In this document: positions 55,418 through 64,000 of the stretch, piece by piece | Layout: each line of letters starts with the position of its first letter | Position numbering within the stretch: the stretch's first letter is position 1 | NCBI GenBank assembly: GCA_030680745.1 | Contig: JAUXUR010000062.1 | Coordinates: forward strand, 29,208-93,207 | Direction of reading: 5' to 3' | Origin: Alphaproteobacteria bacterium | GTDB taxonomy: Bacteria; Pseudomonadota; Alphaproteobacteria; JAUXUR01 | DNA length: 64,000 nucleotides | Program-made: the position numbers and the translations under genes | The notes under the pieces: generated by a model | What the model was told of the DNA's origin: nothing | Databases searched by the model: none | What the model saw: only the letters and a program-made list of their open reading frames with translations

Positions 55418-56761
55418 ATGCGTGAAGGTGGATTAGACAAACCGATCAGACACAATCTCGATTGGGAAAGCGAAGCGTTTTACGATGAAGCGGCATTAGA
55501 CGCCGAAATGCGACGTGTTTTTGATGTCTGTCATTCATGCAGACGTTGTTTTAATTTGTGTGATTCCTTCCCTCAACTTTTTGATTTAATTGATAATTCA
55601 GAAACAGGTGAATTGGATAGTGTTGATTCCAAAGGCTTTCAAAAAGTTAATGACGCATGCACTTTATGCGATATGTGTTTTATGGTCAGCTGTCCCTATG
55701 TCCCGCCTCACGAATTCAATATTGATTTCCCAAAACTTGTTTTAAGATCACGTGCGATTGATTTTAAAAAAGGGAAAGTTGGCCCTATTAAGCGATTGCT
55801 CGCCAAAACTGATTTTCATGGCAAAATGGGCAGTAAATTTTCAGGTCTGTCCAATTGGGCAATATCTCACAAAAATAAATTTACACGTACCCTTTTAGAA
55901 TGGATTGCAGATGTTCATAAGGATGCACATTTGCCAAAATATGCGCCAAAAACGTTGATGGATCTTGGCAAAGAATCCATACCTTTAAACGAAGAGGCAC
56001 CCGGTTTTGGACAAAAAGTCGTTTTATACGCAACCTGTTATGGTAATTTTAACGACCCCAATATTGGTCTCGCTTTACGCGCCGTCCTCGCTTTAAATGG
56101 GGTCGAAAGCCAAATCGCCTATCCCAAATGTTGCGGTATGCCTTTGCTTGAAGAAGGCAATTTAGCCCAAGTCGCCCAAAATGCAAAAGATGTTTCAAAA
56201 GAAATGCTGCCTTGGATTCAAAAAGGATACAAAATTATCGCCCTCGTTCCCTCTTGCGCTTTAATGTTAAAACATGAATGGCCACTTTTATTACCTAAAG
56301 ATGAAGACATAAAACTACTTTCACAGGAAACCTATGATTTATCAGAATATATTGTGGAATTATCCAAAGAAAAAGGCTTAGTCCCAGGATTACAGCCAAT
56401 CGAAGGTGGCGTTTCAATTCACCTACCCTGCCATGCACGCGCACAAAATATTGGTCATAAAGCAGCCGAAATGCTCCGCATGATTCCCGATACGGAAATT
56501 CATTTGGTTGAAAGATGTTCTGGTCATGGTGGATCTTGGGGTGTGATGAAAGATAATTTCCCCGTAGCGCTTAAACAAGGAAAGCCTGTCGTGCGTCAAA
56601 TGATAAAGAAAAAATCAGCTTATATTGTATCGGAATGCCCCTTAGCAGGAGAACATATCTTGCAAGGCATGGAAATTGAGGGTGTTCATTATGATAAAGC
56701 ACCGAATCCGATTGAAATTATAGCCATTTCATATGGCTTATTGGAGTCAAAAAATGACTAA
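55418..56761 (+). CDS. Fe-S oxidoreductase of the GlpC/heterodisulfide reductase type (CCG domains)
   Basis: About 447 residues from ATG 55418 (an earlier in-frame ATG lies inside repeat A7). The N-terminal part has two 4Fe-4S motifs, CHSCRRCFNLCDSFP (C38, C41, C44, C48) and CTLCDMCFMVSCPYVPP. Two cysteine-rich CCG domains follow: YPKCCGMPLLEEGN, and VERCSGHGG in which the second Cys of the usual CC pair is Ser. It probably passes electrons to rubrerythrin. It overlaps the DUF3501 gene by 8 bp. The exact reaction is not established. Confidence 0.85.
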   Translation: MREGGLDKPIRHNLDWESEAFYDEAALDAEMRRVFDVCHSCRRCFNLCDSFPQLFDLIDNSETGELDSVDSKGFQKVNDACTLCDMCFMVSCPYVPPHEFNIDFPKLVLRSRAIDFKKGKVGPIKRLLAKTDFHGKMGSKFSGLSNWAISHKNKFTRTLLEWIADVHKDAHLPKYAPKTLMDLGKESIPLNEEAPGFGQKVVLYATCYGNFNDPNIGLALRAVLALNGVESQIAYPKCCGMPLLEEGNLAQVAQNAKDVSKEMLPWIQKGYKIIALVPSCALMLKHEWPLLLPKDEDIKLLSQETYDLSEYIVELSKEKGLVPGLQPIEGGVSIHLPCHARAQNIGHKAAEMLRMIPDTEIHLVERCSGHGGSWGVMKDNFPVALKQGKPVVRQMIKKKSAYIVSECPLAGEHILQGMEIEGVHYDKAPNPIEIIAISYGLLESKND

Positions 56762-57341
56762 AACAACAATCACCAAAAAAGATATTTTATCCTTAGAATC
56801 TTACGAAAAAATACGCCCTGATTTTAAAGCGAAAATAATTGAACTTAAAAATAAAAGACGTATTGCTTTAGGGCCTTACGTAAATTTTTATTTTGAAAAT
56901 TACGAAACAATGTTTTACCAAATTCACGAAATGCTCCGCATCGAAAAAGGTGGAGACGCTCAGATTGACGATGAATTACATGCCTATAACCCCCTTATTC
57001 CTAATGGATCTGAATTAACAGCAACCATGATGTTTGAAATTGAAGACAAAAACAAACGCGACGCCCTTTTAGGTCAATTAGGGGGTGTTGAAGACCTGAT
57101 TTACATGCAGATTGGCACAGATCGGATTCACGCAACACCTGAAAAAGATCAAGAACGATCAAAACCAGGTGGCAGAACAGCGTCAGTTCATTTTATTCAC
57201 TTTCCTTTTGATGCGGCCTTGATTCAGGCTTTTAAAAACCCTGCAGCAGAGGTTTATATAGGCATTAATCATGCAGCTTATGGTCATATGTCAATGTTAA
57301 ATCAAGAAACACGCGAAGAATTAGGACGTGATTTTTTATAA
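56754..57341 (+). CDS. DUF3501 family protein
   Basis: About 195 residues from ATG 56754 (TTGGAG upstream), overlapping the Fe-S gene end by 8 bp. The region GPYVNFYFENYETMFYQIHEML and the end GINHAAYGHM match DUF3501 as I recall it. Function is unknown, but it regularly accompanies rubrerythrin and CCG-type Fe-S proteins, as here, which suggests a role in peroxide or redox stress. Confidence 0.85.
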   Translation: MTKTTITKKDILSLESYEKIRPDFKAKIIELKNKRRIALGPYVNFYFENYETMFYQIHEMLRIEKGGDAQIDDELHAYNPLIPNGSELTATMMFEIEDKNKRDALLGQLGGVEDLIYMQIGTDRIHATPEKDQERSKPGGRTASVHFIHFPFDAALIQAFKNPAAEVYIGINHAAYGHMSMLNQETREELGRDFL

Positions 57342-57362
57342 ATTTTGCCTGAAAGAAATACA

Positions 57363-57992
57363 ATGCCTATAAGATTATTCGATTATTTCAGATCCTCAGC
57401 ATCCTATCGCGTGAGATTAGCCCTTAATCTTAAAGGACTAGAATACACACAAATTCCTATTGATTTACGCCTTGCAGAACAAAGCACACCCCCTTACTTA
57501 AAAATAAACCCTCAAGGGCTTGTGCCCGCTTTACAGATTGGCACTGAAATCATCAGCCAATCCTTAGCAATAGTCGAATATCTTGATGAAGTATATCCCG
57601 CTATACCCTTATTACCCAAAGATCCATTGCAACGTGCCAAAATTAGATCATTCGCTCAAATCATTGCATGCGACATTCATCCCTTAAATAATTTACGTGT
57701 ATTAAATTATCTACGCGATCATTTGCAAATGAACGAGGATCAAAAACATCATTATTATCATCATTGGCTGAAACAAGGCTTTGATACATTAGAAGAAAAA
57801 TTAAAACAATCAACTACAAAGCATACATTTTGTTTTGGAAACACGCCCTGTCTTGCTGATATTTGCCTAATCCCACAAATATATAATGCGCAACGTTTTC
57901 ATTTTGATTTAACCCCCTACCCTATATGCTTGAAGATTTCAGAACATGCGAATAAATTAGAGGCTTTTATAAAAGCTTATCCTAAAGAATAA
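57363..57992 (+). CDS. maiA: Maleylacetoacetate isomerase (zeta-class glutathione transferase)
   Basis: About 209 residues from ATG 57363 (GAAAG upstream; a TTG six codons earlier has none). The N-terminal thioredoxin-like domain has the zeta-class active site SSASYRVRLALNLKGL and INPQGLVPAL; the helical C-terminal domain has CDIHPLNNLRVL. It isomerises maleylacetoacetate with glutathione in tyrosine/phenylalanine degradation. No other gene of that pathway is nearby; it follows DUF3501 by 21 bp. Confidence 0.9.
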   Translation: MPIRLFDYFRSSASYRVRLALNLKGLEYTQIPIDLRLAEQSTPPYLKINPQGLVPALQIGTEIISQSLAIVEYLDEVYPAIPLLPKDPLQRAKIRSFAQIIACDIHPLNNLRVLNYLRDHLQMNEDQKHHYYHHWLKQGFDTLEEKLKQSTTKHTFCFGNTPCLADICLIPQIYNAQRFHFDLTPYPICLKISEHANKLEAFIKAYPKE

Positions 57993-58139
57993 GATCGACC
58001 AGATTAGAAGTGATAATCTAATAATCACTCGCTCCAAACATATTCATAAAATTATTTCAATAACTTCCATCCATAAAGTCTTCAATATTTATTAGTTTTA
58101 AAACTATTGACAAAACAACTAAGGCAATATTCAATTTTA

Positions 58140-58168
58140 TTGACAATATGTAAGTATTGCTGTACAGT
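58140..58168 (+). promoter_or_regulatory. Probable promoter of the 1246-residue secreted protein gene
   Basis: A perfect -35 TTGACA (58140-58145) and -10 TACAGT (58163-58168) are 17 bp apart, 42 bp before the ATG. The rest of 57993-58210 shows no gene. Confidence 0.55.
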
Positions 58169-58210
58169 TATACAAATAGTTAAAATTATCATTCATTAAA
58201 GGGACACATA

Positions 58211-61200
58211 ATGTTAAATCGTATTTTGTTTTATTTCTTTTTTATTTCACTTCTCTCCACATCAGCGCTTATGGCAGGAAAAAGTGATGAGGAAGATGAA
58301 AATTTTTCGAACACACACATAAATGATGACAGTTACCACAAAAAAAGAAAAGAAAATCCAAATATTGAAAATAAAGATATAGAAGAAAATCCAAATAAAA
58401 AAATTAAAATAGAAGACAATGAATATGAACTTCTTGAAAAAATAAAAGATTTTTGTATTAATTTTAAAGATTCAAAAAACATACAATTAAAAAAGCAACT
58501 TTTGTTTAATATAATTAAAATTAAAGGATTCTATCATTGTGTAAAAAATAATATACAAATTAAAGAATATGAAAATTATATTGAAACTATTTTATTGCAG
58601 GTGATAAAAACATTTCCAAATAAAAAAGGTGTCAAATATCTTATTAACATCTTAAAAAAACATATTTTAAAATCCAAAGTGTTAAAACTTAACATAACGC
58701 AAAATGTAAATTTAATTAATTTAGGTAATTATATTTTAGAATCAAATGGGGATTTTACAGATACGGACACAGATTATACGGATATACACGATAATGTAAT
58801 TTGCACAATAATTGATGAATTTTTAAAGCTAGACATAGACTCTCAAACAGCAGTCATTGTTGATATTAAATCAAAAGAAATGTATAAAAATTTCGACGGA
58901 TATGTTCTTCAATCTTTTTTTATAATTTTACAAAAATTAATAGAAACCGGCATAGACGTTAATACTTCTCTAGAATTATTGCAAGAATTTTATAATTTCG
59001 CCAACGAGGCATTTTATGAATTTGAAGAATTACTTAACACCAATATTTTTGCCTTAATGCCATTTAAATATTTCAATTTAGACGAATTTCAAAAAACGCT
59101 TAAAACTCATTATCGCACAGAAAAAATTTATGAAGATGCCGATGCTGATGAGCTAAAACACATCTATTTTATATATCATCTGCTCGTTCACCTAACAAAA
59201 CAACAATGTCTTAAGGACGATCAGAAGATCACAAACAACATGCCCAACATTATTAATGATAAGGTCATTTTTTTAACTGATTTACTTAAAAACTTATTTG
59301 AAGGCTCTATTGTGTGTGATGCCTCTGAACAAATATGGCATTTATGGGCTAAGCTTCTTTACAATGTAAACCCCAATATTATAGAAAATATTACTTACAA
59401 TTATATTTTTCAAAATAAAAATATTTTTTCATCACAACAAATTAAAAACATAAAAAGATTAACATCTGAATTTTTTACACCAAAAATTTTAAACAATGAA
59501 GATTATGATCTTGACACAAATTTTATACTTGACATAATCGAAGAAAATATTTCCAATAACACAGATATAGATTTAGAAGATTTATTTGAAATTTTATACA
59601 AAGAAATTACGGATAAAAATTTGACTGACAAACGATCCGAATTTGTTCTAAAAAGACATCTTTTGAATATTCATCAAAATGAGTATGGACAATACTTTTA
59701 TTTCAAAGAAATAGAAACATTTTTTCTAGAAAATGACACCAATCTTATAACCAAATACTCTATGCCAAAATCAGGGCTTATGTGTGAAATATTAAGAACA
59801 TTAGCGACACTCAAAGATCAAGAACGCCCTATTGTTTTTCAAGTAATTAAAAAAAATATAAAAAAAATAGAAGGGGTAATTAGCTTAAAATATATGAAAT
59901 CTATTCATAATTATTTACGCAATGTTGCAGCATTGAAGAGAAATACTGGAAATATTGACATAAGTATAAAAATACTTGACGCTTTAGCACATGTACAAAA
60001 ATCTTCACCCCTTGAGTTACATTTAGATAATATCTATTGGAATTGGATAGCACTTTTACCCATTGAAAATTTTAACTTATCCAATTTTTTAAACATTGCA
60101 AAACGTGAAGATATTGCAAATGATATAGAAAATCATCAAAATAATTTTGATACCCTCAATACAATTATTTTTCCAAAAATTCTAAGCGAAAGTCTTTTAT
60201 CTTCTAAAACAATAAATCAGTTAAAGGACATTTCTAAAATTTACGTTACACACACCAATTCAACAATATTCGATTTTCTATCGCAAGTATTATCTAACAA
60301 TAATGTTTCTCAAAATGATTTAACCATTCAGAAGCAAATAGCAACAATCTGTTATTATAATAAATGGGTCAAATTATTTTTTGAAAAATTAATCAATCGT
60401 AAAAGTCGACATACCAACATCGATGAAGTGATATATATATTGGGACATTTGCATGAAATAAAGGATATGTTTTTAAGCTTTAACAATGATGAAGCAATAT
60501 CAGAAGCTACAATAGATGCTTTGGTTAAATACTCAATATCTGCACCTCAAAAAAATAACTTTAATTTTCGAGAAGAAATGCATAAATGCATAAATGATTC
60601 TAAACTGGAACATATTGACCTTCTCCCTATATCTTCAGAGAGAAAAAATATTTTAAGATTCTTAGAAATATTCTTATATATGGTCCAATACAATGACGAT
60701 ATAACAAAACAAGACAAGGGAAAACTTAAATTAAGTTTTAATAAATTTAATGAATTAAAAGCCCTCCAAAAACCTGAAGCATTAATTAGATTTTCAAGTC
60801 TAATTAATGCAGCAATCGAAAAAGGAAAAATTACTAGCAAAAAATTAATTTTTTATGTTGACTTAATTTGTCAATGCGGATTAAACAACCCAACAGATTT
60901 AAAAACTTACACTGCATTTTATGATAGTGAAAAAAAAGCAAGCACAAGAATTAATAAACTTATAAAAATACTTTTAATACAAAATAATAATGATGAATTT
61001 TTCCAAATAGCCAATGAACAAAACGAAAAAAACAACAGAACAACACCTTATTATTCTTTCATTAACATAGTAAGCTTATTAATGTTTACAAATGAAGATA
61101 ATGAAAATGATGAAAATCCTATATTTTCGTTAGATGAAGCTGTTAAAATAGCTAAAAATATTCAAAACTGTTTATATGACGAAGATATTATTTCTTTAAC

Positions 61201-61951
61201 AAGCAACTTTCCAAATAATCCTGAAAATCCTGAGAATCTTGACGATCCTGAAAATTATACACCTAAAAATATTAAGAATTTTATAATATTATTTTCAGAT
61301 TATTTTAAAAATAAATCACACGACAAAATAAATCTCTCTTTATTTAGCAAGCATTTTTTTGATATTATGTTACAATTGGGACCAGATAACATTGCGACAC
61401 ACATACATATGGGTGATGTTATTAACGGTTATTACCGAAATATGCTACAAAAACTAATGGATTTTATCTATATCCATTCTACTTCAAACAATCAAAAAAG
61501 TGAAAAAAAGTTTCTTATTGATTTTTTCAAACATTATTTGTACGGTATTGTACATCATTACGGGTATACACGTTATTTAGTTGAACGTCAAGGCTATCAA
61601 CTATATAGTAATTACACCATAGACAATATAATAAATAATGTTTATATCCAGAATGTACTAATAGACAAAGTCGACCAAGAAAATTTAATATCACGAATCT
61701 TCGAAGACATTGAAATTATATTTAACGATAATGATGAAAATAATTACAAAAAAATGTTACCCTATGACAGAAAAAATACACTTTATTTTCACCTTAAAAT
61801 GGACAATTACTTTTCTTTTTTAAAAAGCTTAAATTTTGGCACAAATCCAAATACTATTTATGACGATGAAACAAAAGCAACTATTGTGGATATCTTTAAT
61901 AAAATAATTAAAGAATTAAACGATTTTGAACAAAATAATTTAATTCTTTAA
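58211..61951 (+). CDS. Giant secreted protein with basic (NLS-like) N-terminal clusters
   Basis: This 1246-residue protein has a signal peptide (about 1-22), an acidic stretch, then KKRK (44-47) and KKIKIE (63-68). The rest is rich in Asn, Lys, Ile and Glu, predicted all-helical, with a loose helical-repeat look (LLKNLFEG, ILDALAHVQK) but no recognised family. N-terminal architecture matches the proteins at 2630, 25194 and 28693, although I see no clear sequence homology beyond it. Extremely AT-rich codon use. Function unknown. Confidence 0.78.
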   Translation: MLNRILFYFFFISLLSTSALMAGKSDEEDENFSNTHINDDSYHKKRKENPNIENKDIEENPNKKIKIEDNEYELLEKIKDFCINFKDSKNIQLKKQLLFNIIKIKGFYHCVKNNIQIKEYENYIETILLQVIKTFPNKKGVKYLINILKKHILKSKVLKLNITQNVNLINLGNYILESNGDFTDTDTDYTDIHDNVICTIIDEFLKLDIDSQTAVIVDIKSKEMYKNFDGYVLQSFFIILQKLIETGIDVNTSLELLQEFYNFANEAFYEFEELLNTNIFALMPFKYFNLDEFQKTLKTHYRTEKIYEDADADELKHIYFIYHLLVHLTKQQCLKDDQKITNNMPNIINDKVIFLTDLLKNLFEGSIVCDASEQIWHLWAKLLYNVNPNIIENITYNYIFQNKNIFSSQQIKNIKRLTSEFFTPKILNNEDYDLDTNFILDIIEENISNNTDIDLEDLFEILYKEITDKNLTDKRSEFVLKRHLLNIHQNEYGQYFYFKEIETFFLENDTNLITKYSMPKSGLMCEILRTLATLKDQERPIVFQVIKKNIKKIEGVISLKYMKSIHNYLRNVAALKRNTGNIDISIKILDALAHVQKSSPLELHLDNIYWNWIALLPIENFNLSNFLNIAKREDIANDIENHQNNFDTLNTIIFPKILSESLLSSKTINQLKDISKIYVTHTNSTIFDFLSQVLSNNNVSQNDLTIQKQIATICYYNKWVKLFFEKLINRKSRHTNIDEVIYILGHLHEIKDMFLSFNNDEAISEATIDALVKYSISAPQKNNFNFREEMHKCINDSKLEHIDLLPISSERKNILRFLEIFLYMVQYNDDITKQDKGKLKLSFNKFNELKALQKPEALIRFSSLINAAIEKGKITSKKLIFYVDLICQCGLNNPTDLKTYTAFYDSEKKASTRINKLIKILLIQNNNDEFFQIANEQNEKNNRTTPYYSFINIVSLLMFTNEDNENDENPIFSLDEAVKIAKNIQNCLYDEDIISLTSNFPNNPENPENLDDPENYTPKNIKNFIILFSDYFKNKSHDKINLSLFSKHFFDIMLQLGPDNIATHIHMGDVINGYYRNMLQKLMDFIYIHSTSNNQKSEKKFLIDFFKHYLYGIVHHYGYTRYLVERQGYQLYSNYTIDNIINNVYIQNVLIDKVDQENLISRIFEDIEIIFNDNDENNYKKMLPYDRKNTLYFHLKMDNYFSFLKSLNFGTNPNTIYDDETKATIVDIFNKIIKELNDFEQNNLIL

Positions 61952-61964
61952 TTATTTATGTTGA

Positions 61965-62003
61965 ACTGACTTTAAATGAAATAAAATTAGTTTAAAGTCA
62001 GTT
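61965..62003. terminator. Bidirectional intrinsic terminator
   Basis: A perfect 12-bp stem ACTGACTTTAAA / TTTAAAGTCAGT lies between the convergent giant secreted protein and DUF6194-like genes, followed by TTAATAT on one side. Confidence 0.75.
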
Positions 62004-62022
62004 TAATATAAATTACAAAAAT

Positions 62023-62499
62023 TTAAATTGAAATACGTTTTTTATATTTTTCTAAAACCAATGTATAGCTTTCATCAATCAAGTCTTTAATCTTTTCAAA
62101 TGAATTCATAGAGGGATTTGAAATCGACACCCAAGCCATCCAGCCATAAACAGGATGCGGCGTTAATAAATCAACCTGTGTAAAATCATAAACACCCTCT
62201 ATCACATCACCTTTACTAGGACGTTTTGGCATCCAACTGAAAATCCTTAAAAAGGTTTGTTTAGAAATGCCAAAATTTAATCTATAAACGCCATCTCTAT
62301 TCAACATCGAAGCTTTATCGTTTGCACCATCTTTTTCTTTTAAAGTACAAAAATAAACACCGCGTTTTAAAAAAGCATTGGGATTATAAAAGAAGCTTTT
62401 TTCACCCCATGCATCAATTATTTGAATGCCTTTATAATTTTCTAAAATAAAGGATGTTAGATAATCTATACTTAATGCGACATCACCAGTTTTAATCAT
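62023..62499 (-). CDS. DUF6194-like cytosolic protein
   Basis: This 158-residue protein lacks a signal peptide. It contains WGEKSFFYNPNAFLKRGVYF, NRDGVYRLNFGI, DFTQVDLLTPHPVYGWMAWV and ISNPS, which match my recollection of the DUF6194 family (related to MmcQ/YjbR-like folds). No function is known. It stands alone, convergent with the giant secreted gene and divergent from the DJ-1/MarR operon. Confidence 0.7.
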   Translation of the reverse strand: MIKTGDVALSIDYLTSFILENYKGIQIIDAWGEKSFFYNPNAFLKRGVYFCTLKEKDGANDKASMLNRDGVYRLNFGISKQTFLRIFSWMPKRPSKGDVIEGVYDFTQVDLLTPHPVYGWMAWVSISNPSMNSFEKIKDLIDESYTLVLEKYKKRISI

Positions 62500-62585
62500 A
62501 ATAATCCTATTTTATGAATTTGATGCTTAACCATACACTCATAACATGAACGCTGAAATTAACAATATTTAAAATCAACAAAGGC

Positions 62586-62630
62586 AAAATTGACAGCATG
62601 CTGTCATGATGGTAGTCTGCTGTCAATTTT
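62586..62630 (+). promoter_or_regulatory. Promoter and MarR-type operator of the DJ-1/MarR operon
   Basis: -35 TTGACA (62590-62595) and -10 TAGTCT (62613-62618) are 17 bp apart. The whole promoter is enclosed by inverted AAAATTGACAGCA (62586-62598) and TGCTGTCAATTTT (62618-62630). Within it TGACAGCATGCTGTCA (62591-62606) is a perfect 16-bp palindrome. Autorepression by the MarR protein of this operon is the natural reading. Confidence 0.75.
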
Positions 62631-62647
62631 AATGAAGGATTTTACGC

Positions 62648-63274
62648 ATGAGCAAACAAACGATTCATCTCGCAACTTACAACACCATGTCAGATTGGGA
62701 AGTGGGCTATGTAGTCGCGCATTTAAATTCGCCAGAACTCCAGAAAACGCCTGGCCGGTTTCAGGTGAAAACGATCGGCAATTCACTTGCGCCCATCATC
62801 AGCAAAGGCGGGCTGCGGATACTTCCCGACCTGAGTCTGAACATGGTGGAGCCACAAGACAGCCGAATGCTGATATTGCCAGGTGGCGATATCGCTGCAA
62901 AAGGAAGTATTGATAGCTTTGTTAAAAAGGCAGCTCAATTTCTGAGTGCAGGTATTCCGGTCGCAGCCATTTGTGGTGCAACGGCAGCACTTGCAAGATT
63001 TGGGTTATTGGACGAATTGCCACACACGAGTAACGCAAAGATCTTTCTAGAAATGGTAGGTTACAAAGGCGGTTTCCACTATCAAGAAAAGCTTGCCGTA
63101 ACTTCTGGAAATTTGATCACTGCAAGCGGCATCGCCCCAATCGAATTTGCAATCGAGATCTTCCGCAAACTTGATATTTACACCGAAACAACTTTGCAGT
63201 CTTGGCACAAATTATACAAGGCCCAAAATCCAGAAGGCTTTTACGAACTCATGGCGGAACATGGTAATGAGTGA
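62648..63274 (+). CDS. DJ-1/PfpI family protein (class I glutamine amidotransferase-like)
   Basis: This 208-residue protein starts at ATG 62648 (AAGGAT upstream). The nucleophile elbow is AAICGATAALA (Cys) and the partner acidic residue is likely in SDWEVGY near the start. Relatives act as glyoxalases, proteases or chaperones against carbonyl and oxidative stress; which applies is unknown. It is coupled to the MarR gene by an 8-bp overlap. Base composition is clearly G/C-richer than the neighbours, suggesting recent transfer of the pair. Confidence 0.87.
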   Translation: MSKQTIHLATYNTMSDWEVGYVVAHLNSPELQKTPGRFQVKTIGNSLAPIISKGGLRILPDLSLNMVEPQDSRMLILPGGDIAAKGSIDSFVKKAAQFLSAGIPVAAICGATAALARFGLLDELPHTSNAKIFLEMVGYKGGFHYQEKLAVTSGNLITASGIAPIEFAIEIFRKLDIYTETTLQSWHKLYKAQNPEGFYELMAEHGNE

Positions 63275-63728
63275 GACACAGGAAAGACTCAGCGCAATGG
63301 CGCTAACGGCCTTTGCACTGAATGGCTTGTTTCTTGACGTCGCCGAGCAACTTACAGCGCCTGTAGGGCTGACGGCAACGCGCTGGCAGGTTCTTGGAGC
63401 CGTGTTGAATGAACAGTTAACCCAAGCAGAAATTGCGCGCAGGATGGGCATAACGCGGCAGAGTGTACGCAGGACAAGCCTTCAACTTGTTGAAGAGGGA
63501 ATGTTGCGCTTCACTTCAAACCCGTCAAGCCGCAAAGCCATGCTTCTTCAACTGACAGAAAAGGGGTTCGCGGCCATCAATAAAATCAATCCACAACACG
63601 CTGCATTTGCAAAGCAGCTAGAAGAACGACTAGGAAAGGAGCAAATGCTAAAAATTCTCGATGCCATGAACAAGCTGCGCCATACGCTTGAAACTATCAT
63701 GCTACCTCAACAGGATTTAGACATATAG
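63267..63728 (+). CDS. MarR-family regulator of the DJ-1 operon
   Basis: About 153 residues from ATG 63267 (GGCGGAA upstream), overlapping the DJ-1 stop. A longer frame upstream lies inside the DJ-1 gene. The winged-helix part reads LTQAEIARRMGITRQSVRRT (recognition helix) and SSRKAMLLQLTEKG (wing). It probably represses its own operon through the palindromes at 62586-62630 and responds to a small ligand or oxidant. No cysteine is present in the protein, so it does not sense oxidation by thiols itself. Confidence 0.87.
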   Translation: MSETQERLSAMALTAFALNGLFLDVAEQLTAPVGLTATRWQVLGAVLNEQLTQAEIARRMGITRQSVRRTSLQLVEEGMLRFTSNPSSRKAMLLQLTEKGFAAINKINPQHAAFAKQLEERLGKEQMLKILDAMNKLRHTLETIMLPQQDLDI

Positions 63729-63757
63729 TAAATTTTAATAAAAATCGCACTACATAA

Positions 63758-63890
63758 ACCCCTTCCTACGTCCCGCGACTTGATCGCGGGATCCAGAAAA
63801 TGTTAAAGAAGGTACGATAAACAATTTTCTGCAGACTTTTGTACCATGGATCCCGCGGACAAGCCCTGAGAGATCCACACGAAATTCACT
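63758..63890. repeat. Family F palindromic element, copy F3
   Basis: CCTACGTCCCGCGACTTGA (left) and ATGGATCCCGCGGACAAGC ... GAGAGATCCACACGAA (right) match F2 and F1. A small hairpin TCCCGCG / CGCGGGA with GATCCAG follows the left arm, the common cgggatccag repeat type of this group of bacteria (recalled). From 63891 to the window end I see no gene. Confidence 0.7.
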
Positions 63891-64000
63891 CAAAGGGGCA
63901 AGCCTCTGAATGAACGGTTACTATCATTTGATAAAGCAATTTTAATATGTTATTAAATGATTTTTTTAAAATATGTAATCCCTTTTTAAGGGCTTCTCTA

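Noticed and set aside
63147..63266. Upstream extension of the MarR gene inside the DJ-1 gene
   Set aside because: The 40 extra residues have no MarR similarity, and ATG 63267 has a ribosome site and the typical 8-bp overlap.

Overview
The window is AT-rich and looks like part of an alphaproteobacterial chromosome, most likely a protist-associated intracellular lineage of the Holosporales/Rickettsiales type. The alphaproteobacterial signs are an LdtR-like MarR regulator followed by a DUF6898-like protein, a mitofilin-like/HemY-N pair divergent from tsaD-gpsA, a GAAC-N7-GAAC SOS box in front of umuD, and cpoB. The host-associated signs are many Sec-signal proteins of unknown function, leucine-rich-repeat (LRR) and ankyrin proteins, and intergenic regions packed with palindromic repeats. 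The taxon is inferred; no rRNA gene is present.

Layout. 1-2.1 kb: propionyl-CoA carboxylase (pccA partial, pccB). 2.6-6.5 kb: a 1293-residue secreted LRR protein. 6.7-9.6 kb: Fe superoxide dismutase, recO, an outer-membrane barrel protein and HU. 10.2-13.9 kb: tRNA-Met, a methyltransferase and a penicillin-acylase family hydrolase. 14.2-17.6 kb: three secreted proteins including a trypsin-like protease. 18-21.8 kb: an ilvA-lysS-cpoB operon. 22-25.1 kb: two valine-degradation genes, the LdtR-like regulator and its small partner. 25.2-33 kb: two very large paralogous secreted proteins and an ankyrin protein. 33.1-39.2 kb: putA, a phosphodiester glycosidase, a YefM-YoeB toxin-antitoxin pair and rseP. 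39.4-46.3 kb: small secreted proteins, umuD, an Xre-RES toxin-antitoxin pair, tRNA-Arg and an LRR protein. 46.8-49.3 kb: cytochrome bd (cydAB plus a 50-residue membrane protein). 49.3-54.3 kb: hemY-like and mitofilin-like genes divergent from tsaD-gpsA. 54.4-58 kb: rubrerythrin, an Fe-S oxidoreductase, DUF3501 and maiA. 58.2-62 kb: a 1246-residue secreted protein. 62-63.7 kb: a DUF6194-like protein, then a GC-richer DJ-1/MarR operon with its own operator.

Metabolism. Acyl-CoA dehydrogenase and 3-hydroxyisobutyryl-CoA hydrolase (valine), IlvA (threonine), PutA (proline) and MaiA (aromatic amino acids) point to growth on host amino acids, and propionyl-CoA carboxylase handles the resulting propionyl-CoA. 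Electrons can go to a bd-type oxidase. SOD, rubrerythrin with its Fe-S partner, and DJ-1 point to oxidative stress defence.

The most unusual content is non-coding. At least six families of palindromic elements (named A-F here) fill nearly every long intergenic gap. Family A/B elements are about 105-125 bp, end in TA and share a conserved core. Their long terminal arms differ between A copies, yet each arm stays complementary to its own partner. One A element sits inside a B element. Element ends supply stop codons or the last codons of several genes, and B ends supply the Shine-Dalgarno sequence of two genes. The second notable theme is four very large secreted proteins, each with a lysine/arginine cluster resembling a nuclear localisation signal soon after the signal peptide.
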